Shown here: positions 41,757-44,683 of the stretch, piece after piece
Layout: every line of letters starts with the position of its first letter
Numbering within the stretch: position 1 is the first letter of the stretch
From: Bacillota bacterium
GTDB taxonomy: Bacteria > Bacillota > Clostridia > Peptostreptococcales > Anaerovoracaceae
NCBI GenBank assembly: GCA_016293805.1
Contig: JAEDDI010000012.1
Coordinates: forward strand, 1-44,683
Length of the DNA stretch: 44,683 nt
Reading direction: 5' to 3'
Notes under the pieces: generated by a model
The model's input: only the letters and a program-made list of their open reading frames with translations
Database searches by the model: none
Told to the model about the DNA's origin: nothing
Program-made: the position numbers and the translations under genes

Positions 41757-41897
41757 TTATGCTACCTGCTTTACAAGCACCATGATAAAGCAAATGCAAG
41801 ATATAACCAGAAAGGCTGCTGTTATTTTTCCATATTTACCTTTCCCATGCGGATCATGTTTATACAGACTAGTTAATATTTTTTTCTTTACGTTCAT
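41757..41897 (-). CDS. 46-residue single-pass membrane protein at the end of the ECF cassette
   Basis: ATG 41895-41897, 25 bases past the stop of the secreted protein, with a strong GGAGGTG ribosome site about seven bases upstream. The product begins MNVKKKILTSLYKHDPHG, has a basic Lys/Gly/Tyr linker, and a membrane helix at about 26-43 (ITAAFLVISCICFIMVLV). The basic N-terminus should stay inside. The family is not recognised. It is co-oriented and closely spaced with the secreted protein, so it may tether, export or protect against it; this is inference. Confidence 0.7.
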   Translation of the reverse strand: MNVKKKILTSLYKHDPHGKGKYGKITAAFLVISCICFIMVLVKQVA

Positions 41898-41922
41898 TCA
41901 AAACACCTCCGTTCAAAAAATA

Positions 41923-42780
41923 TTAACCCCAAGAATATGTATTCCAAAGACCTGCCTGGATTGTTGTCAGATTCTCTTTAGAAACACTTGCTAGATGTAA
42001 TTTCACATCAATAATGTAATATCCAACAACTTGTCCAGTTCCGTATAATGCATTTGTATAGCCCCAACCTCTCTGGACATAACCATAGGCCCCGTTTCTA
42101 CTAGTATTCTTTTTTGCCACAAAAGTCTGAATATGGCCTGGAGTCACTATTTCCTGATTACTTGTTGACAATGCGGTAATACTTCTCCCATTAGATGTCC
42201 AGCTTGCCTTTATTTTAAACATGCAATAGGCCACAGTTGTTGCGCTTCCGTATTCTTTCATGAAAGTCTTTGATTTACTTGTAGCCTGAGTAGAAGCTGT
42301 CATAAGATCGTTAATCTCAATTTCTTCAGTCTTTTCTTCTAAAGCTTTTATTACCGATTCTTCAACATATGGCTTCACGTAATTAATATATGACGGTTCA
42401 ACTACGATGTCGGGCATGCCTGCAATAACGCTTGCCCCCTCCTCTATCAGCTTTGATAATTCTTCATTAAAAGATTTCTCATCAAGTGCAACTAAACGCT
42501 TAGCAAGAGCATACTGTTTTTCCGAGTTGCTCTTCATGTTATTAATCTTTTCAGAAGCCGCTTTCTCATCACAGAGACTCAGTTTTGAATAAGCCGGCAA
42601 ATAGAAATAATCGTATAACTGCAACTTTACATCGTCATCTTCTAATCCCATAAGTAGAGCATCCAGTTCCTCGTTTATCTTTATAGACGTTAATGCATTG
42701 CTATCCTTAGCGAAAGCCACAAATGGTACCATTCCAATAATCAATGTTAAACAAACGGCAACAGCTAATATTTTTTTCAT
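41923..42780 (-). CDS. Secreted protein of unknown family, predicted ECF-sigma target
   Basis: A 285-residue protein with a clear signal peptide: MKKILAVAVCLTLIIGMVPF, predicted cleavage after AFA (24). Residues 25-185 are helical and acidic. The last 100 residues are beta-rich, Gly/Tyr/Asn/Trp-rich (NGAYGYVQRGWGYTNALYG, and ending NTYSWG), like a small secreted beta domain. No catalytic motif is recognised. The start (42778-42780) has AAGGAG seven bases upstream; a longer frame into the intergenic region is rejected. Its own ECF-type promoter lies in the 95-base gap after the anti-sigma gene. Confidence 0.8.
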   Translation of the reverse strand: MKKILAVAVCLTLIIGMVPFVAFAKDSNALTSIKINEELDALLMGLEDDDVKLQLYDYFYLPAYSKLSLCDEKAASEKINNMKSNSEKQYALAKRLVALDEKSFNEELSKLIEEGASVIAGMPDIVVEPSYINYVKPYVEESVIKALEEKTEEIEINDLMTASTQATSKSKTFMKEYGSATTVAYCMFKIKASWTSNGRSITALSTSNQEIVTPGHIQTFVAKKNTSRNGAYGYVQRGWGYTNALYGTGQVVGYYIIDVKLHLASVSKENLTTIQAGLWNTYSWG

Positions 42781-42846
42781 TTCATTTCTCCTTCTAAAAA
42801 CAAATTTTAAATTATCCAATTTACAATATGCTGTATCTTTATAATT

Positions 42847-42875
42847 AATACGAACGAGAAATGAAATACAGGACA
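42847..42875 (-). promoter_or_regulatory. Predicted ECF-sigma promoter of the secreted-protein gene
   Basis: On the minus strand GATGTCCTGT with TGTCCTG at 42869-42875, then 16 bases, then CGTATT (42847-42852). It matches the promoter before the sigma gene in both boxes and in spacing. It starts directly at the anti-sigma stop codon, about 65 bases upstream of the secreted-protein ATG. Confidence 0.65.
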
Positions 42876-43523
42876 TCAATTAAGGCAATCTTTTGCAATA
42901 GCATATAAATCCTCATATTTGCAATTACCCATAACACTATATGCATATTTTCCATCTTCAACTAATATTGTATAATAATCATTCTCATGAAACACCAAAG
43001 CATCTCGCTCATGTATTCTGATTCTTCGGACATCTGACTGAGTAATATCAAACACAAGACAAGTCCCTTCAGGTATGATTTGCTGATAATGAATATCTTC
43101 TTTTCCATTTGTATAGTCGATGTAATACAGATTTCCTTCGTCAGATTCATCTGTAATTACATAGTCAGACGGCACTTTCGGTTTAAAGTAATCAATAGTA
43201 CCTGTCTGAAATGTTACAGACTCAAAAGTCACTTCACAATTTCCATCATATTCTTTTAAGACATATTCTATATGTTTCTGAGATGCAGCGATTACAGTAA
43301 CTGAAGATATTACCATAGCTATTATTGCAACAAGTGCAATAATAAGTTTTCTTCTGCGAGGAACGCTCATGTTCTGATGCTTCTTCATTTGTGTAAAGGA
43401 TTTCATTTCTTCAACGAATTTCTCCGAAAATATATATTCTTCCTTTTTCTGCATTTCTTTCTCATAGAACGCTAGTTCTTTATCTAAATATGATGCTAAT
43501 GCATTACCTAACTCATTCCTCAT
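42876..43523 (-). CDS. Membrane-bound anti-sigma-like protein
   Basis: A 215-residue protein: an N-terminal cytosolic helical region (1-57), one membrane helix at 59-80 (KLIIALVAIIAMVISSVTVIAA), and an extracytoplasmic domain of about 135 residues with DUF4367-like alternating strands. It has no HxxxCxxC zinc motif. The ATG overlaps the sigma-factor stop, the normal order for an ECF sigma and its anti-sigma. It would hold the sigma factor at the membrane until a surface signal acts on the outer domain. Assignment as anti-sigma rests on topology and position. Confidence 0.78.
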   Translation of the reverse strand: MRNELGNALASYLDKELAFYEKEMQKKEEYIFSEKFVEEMKSFTQMKKHQNMSVPRRRKLIIALVAIIAMVISSVTVIAASQKHIEYVLKEYDGNCEVTFESVTFQTGTIDYFKPKVPSDYVITDESDEGNLYYIDYTNGKEDIHYQQIIPEGTCLVFDITQSDVRRIRIHERDALVFHENDYYTILVEDGKYAYSVMGNCKYEDLYAIAKDCLN

Positions 43524-44055
43524 TTCTTAAATGTCCAACCCTTTCTATAACTAACTTTCTGGCTCTCTGTATTCTCTTGCGCACAGTTTCGACCGGTATA
43601 TTCAACAATTCTGCAATTTCTCCAGGCTTATATTCCTCAAAACAGTATAGATACATAGTATCTCTCAAAACATCCGATAAAGTTCCAATAGCTTCCTCTA
43701 TATGTCCTGAAATATCGACCTGGTTCGTCATATCCCACGTTTGTAAATCAAACAAATCGGATATTATTGCAGCATCTTCAATGAATTCTCTTTGTCTCTT
43801 TCTATATATGTCAATCGACAAATTCCTAACGATTATGCATGCAAGTCGTTTCTGTCTAACTTCATCAAAGCCTTTGAACTTATCTATATTCTTTGCAATT
43901 CTAACAAATGCATCATGTACTGCATCCTCTGCAGTCATCTCATCTTTTAAAATGTCATTAGCTATATAAAACAATAGTTTGGCATATGATACGTACATTT
44001 TTTCAAATATTTCACATGATGCATTGTCTGTAAACGCTATATCCATCAATATCAT
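43513..44055 (-). CDS. ECF-type RNA polymerase sigma factor
   Basis: A 180-residue sigma factor with only regions 2 and 4. Region 2 covers about 18-88 (AEDAVHDAFVRIAKNIDKF, then VRNLSIDIYRKRQR), and region 4 covers about 120-172 with the helix-turn-helix PGEIAELLNIPVETVRKRIQRARK. The start MILMDIAF (44053-44055) is chosen for AGAGGTG eight bases upstream; an in-frame extension of 37 residues crosses the predicted promoter. It is first gene of the cassette and overlaps the anti-sigma gene by 11 bases. Confidence 0.9.
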   Translation of the reverse strand: MILMDIAFTDNASCEIFEKMYVSYAKLLFYIANDILKDEMTAEDAVHDAFVRIAKNIDKFKGFDEVRQKRLACIIVRNLSIDIYRKRQREFIEDAAIISDLFDLQTWDMTNQVDISGHIEEAIGTLSDVLRDTMYLYCFEEYKPGEIAELLNIPVETVRKRIQRARKLVIERVGHLRNEE

Positions 44056-44115
44056 ATATAAAGCACCTCTTTCTAATACCAATTCTATCATATAACATAA
44101 GATGCCACTTATTAC

Positions 44116-44144
44116 TAAACGATTCAGGTGATTAAAACAGGACA
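44116..44144 (-). promoter_or_regulatory. Predicted autoregulated ECF-sigma promoter
   Basis: On the minus strand GATGTCCTGT with TGTCCTG at 44138-44144, then 16 bases, then CGTTTA (44116-44121), about 60 bases before the sigma start. It is the twin of the promoter at 42847-42875. Confidence 0.65.
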
Positions 44145-44584
44145 TCTGATTATAGAAAAAGTCCACCAGAAATAGCTTGTCCGTCGTGTGTACATCATTT
44201 CAGGTGGGGTCATTTTTATGTACATACAAAAAACCCTGGACATAAGCCCAGGGGTGTGAGTACAAATGAATTGTAGAATAGGCTTTTCGCAGTATATTGC
44301 ATTCCAGCTGAAGCCGGGCAATCCTTGCGGATAGCTTTTCAACAATCTGCTTCGCAAATTGAGATATCTTATCTCTTGCAGAACTATTATTAGCGCTTTG
44401 ATAAGTGCAATCCATTGCAATTACTGCATTTTGCTTCGCTTTGTTGCAGACGTGTTGCAAACTGTGTACGTCTCATTACTCGTATTCACCTTTAAAACTT
44501 ATCCTGTTGCTCCCACTCGGCAAACGAAAACACTCGCAGTAAAGAATACTCCAATTACTTTGTATTGCCAAACATTAATTAGAG
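44145..44584. other. Gene-poor stretch with probable insertion-sequence remnants
   Basis: About 440 bases. A minus-strand frame of 86 codons (44200-44460) has a coiled, Leu-rich segment (IVEKLSARIARLQLECNIL) but no ribosome site and only a TTG start. A 28-codon frame begins at ATG 44476. The short motifs ATGACCCCACCTGAAATG and GGTGGACTTTTTC resemble insertion-sequence end repeats. No intact gene is supported. Confidence 0.45.
44228..44253 (-). terminator. Rho-independent terminator
   Basis: On the minus strand CCCTGG pairs with CCAGGG (extended by flanking bases) with an 8-base loop, followed by TTTTTT. It lies about 330 bases past the fibronectin-domain gene and upstream of the sigma gene, insulating the cassette. 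Confidence 0.75.
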
Positions 44585-44683
44585 CTACTTGGTTTTAACT
44601 GATTTAACACCGCTCCATGAAGAATAATATGTCTTTCCGCTTACTGTCTTGTAGGTTCTTACCTGTACGTAGTACTTCTTCTT
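44585..44683 (-). CDS. Fibronectin type III-domain surface protein, C-terminal end (cut by window edge)
   Basis: The last 32 codons of a minus-strand gene, ending TAG at 44585-44587. The residues KKKYYVQVRTYKTVSG followed by KTYYSSWSGVKSVKTK are the closing strands (F and G) of an Fn3-like domain. This YxVRxYK..GxxYYSxWSxVKSVKT tail is common at the end of secreted or wall-bound repeat proteins of gut Clostridia. The rest lies outside the window. Confidence 0.75.
   Translation of the reverse strand, partial: KKKYYVQVRTYKTVSGKTYYSSWSGVKSVKTK

Noticed and set aside
41683..41994. Plus-strand 103-codon open frame
   Set aside because: Opposite to the 46-aa gene and the end of the secreted-protein gene, both of which have clear ribosome sites; this frame has none.

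Overview
The window comes from a low-to-moderate GC Gram-positive anaerobe of the class Clostridia. This is inferred from a PolC-type replicase at the end of a pyrH-frr-uppS-cdsA-dxr-rseP-ispG cluster, an AzlCD exporter, TTGACA/TATAAT promoters and AGGAGG ribosome sites. The genus cannot be read from the sequence. Most genes lie on the minus strand; the plus strand carries only a LysR regulator, a tiny RNA/peptide locus, DAHP synthase and azlCD.

Layout, left to right. 1-8.3 kb: a marR-ABC-ABC drug-exporter operon with two operators at its promoter, then tilS, ftsH and the start of a PucR-type regulator. 8.3-12.2 kb: two tandem COG0523 metallochaperone GTPases, tRNA-Arg(CCG), pgeF and the housekeeping sigma factor. 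12.2-17.5 kb: an HD-GYP phosphodiesterase followed by an unreported 23-codon gene, a DUF4186 gene, a hom-ygfA-small protein operon, a divergent LysR regulator, and a short RNA with a 7-codon ORF. 17.5-23.9 kb: a beta-propeller-like protein, DAHP synthase, azlCD, a nitroreductase-MATE-TM2 operon, and mntP behind a manganese riboswitch. 23.9-34.2 kb: the essential operon from pyrH to polC (translation, isoprenoid and phospholipid synthesis, membrane proteolysis, replication). 34.2-40.7 kb: proB, an EamA transporter, alr-trx-mini ferredoxin:thioredoxin reductase, a sodium symporter, and a PadR/DUF2812 pair with striking operators.

40.7-44.7 kb is an accessory, visibly AT-richer island. It holds a truncated ISLre2 transposase, insertion-sequence debris and an ECF sigma / membrane anti-sigma / secreted protein / 46-aa membrane protein cassette, and ends in the tail of a fibronectin type III surface protein. 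Two promoters in the cassette share the same -35 (TGTCCTG), a 16-nt spacer and a CGT -10. One drives the sigma gene and the other the secreted protein, so the cassette looks autoregulated. This is the best candidate for an undescribed system in the window.

Other notable points are a PolC that lacks its proofreading exonuclease, two genes (tilS, pgeF) whose promoters predict leaderless mRNAs, and several short genes below usual ORF cutoffs.
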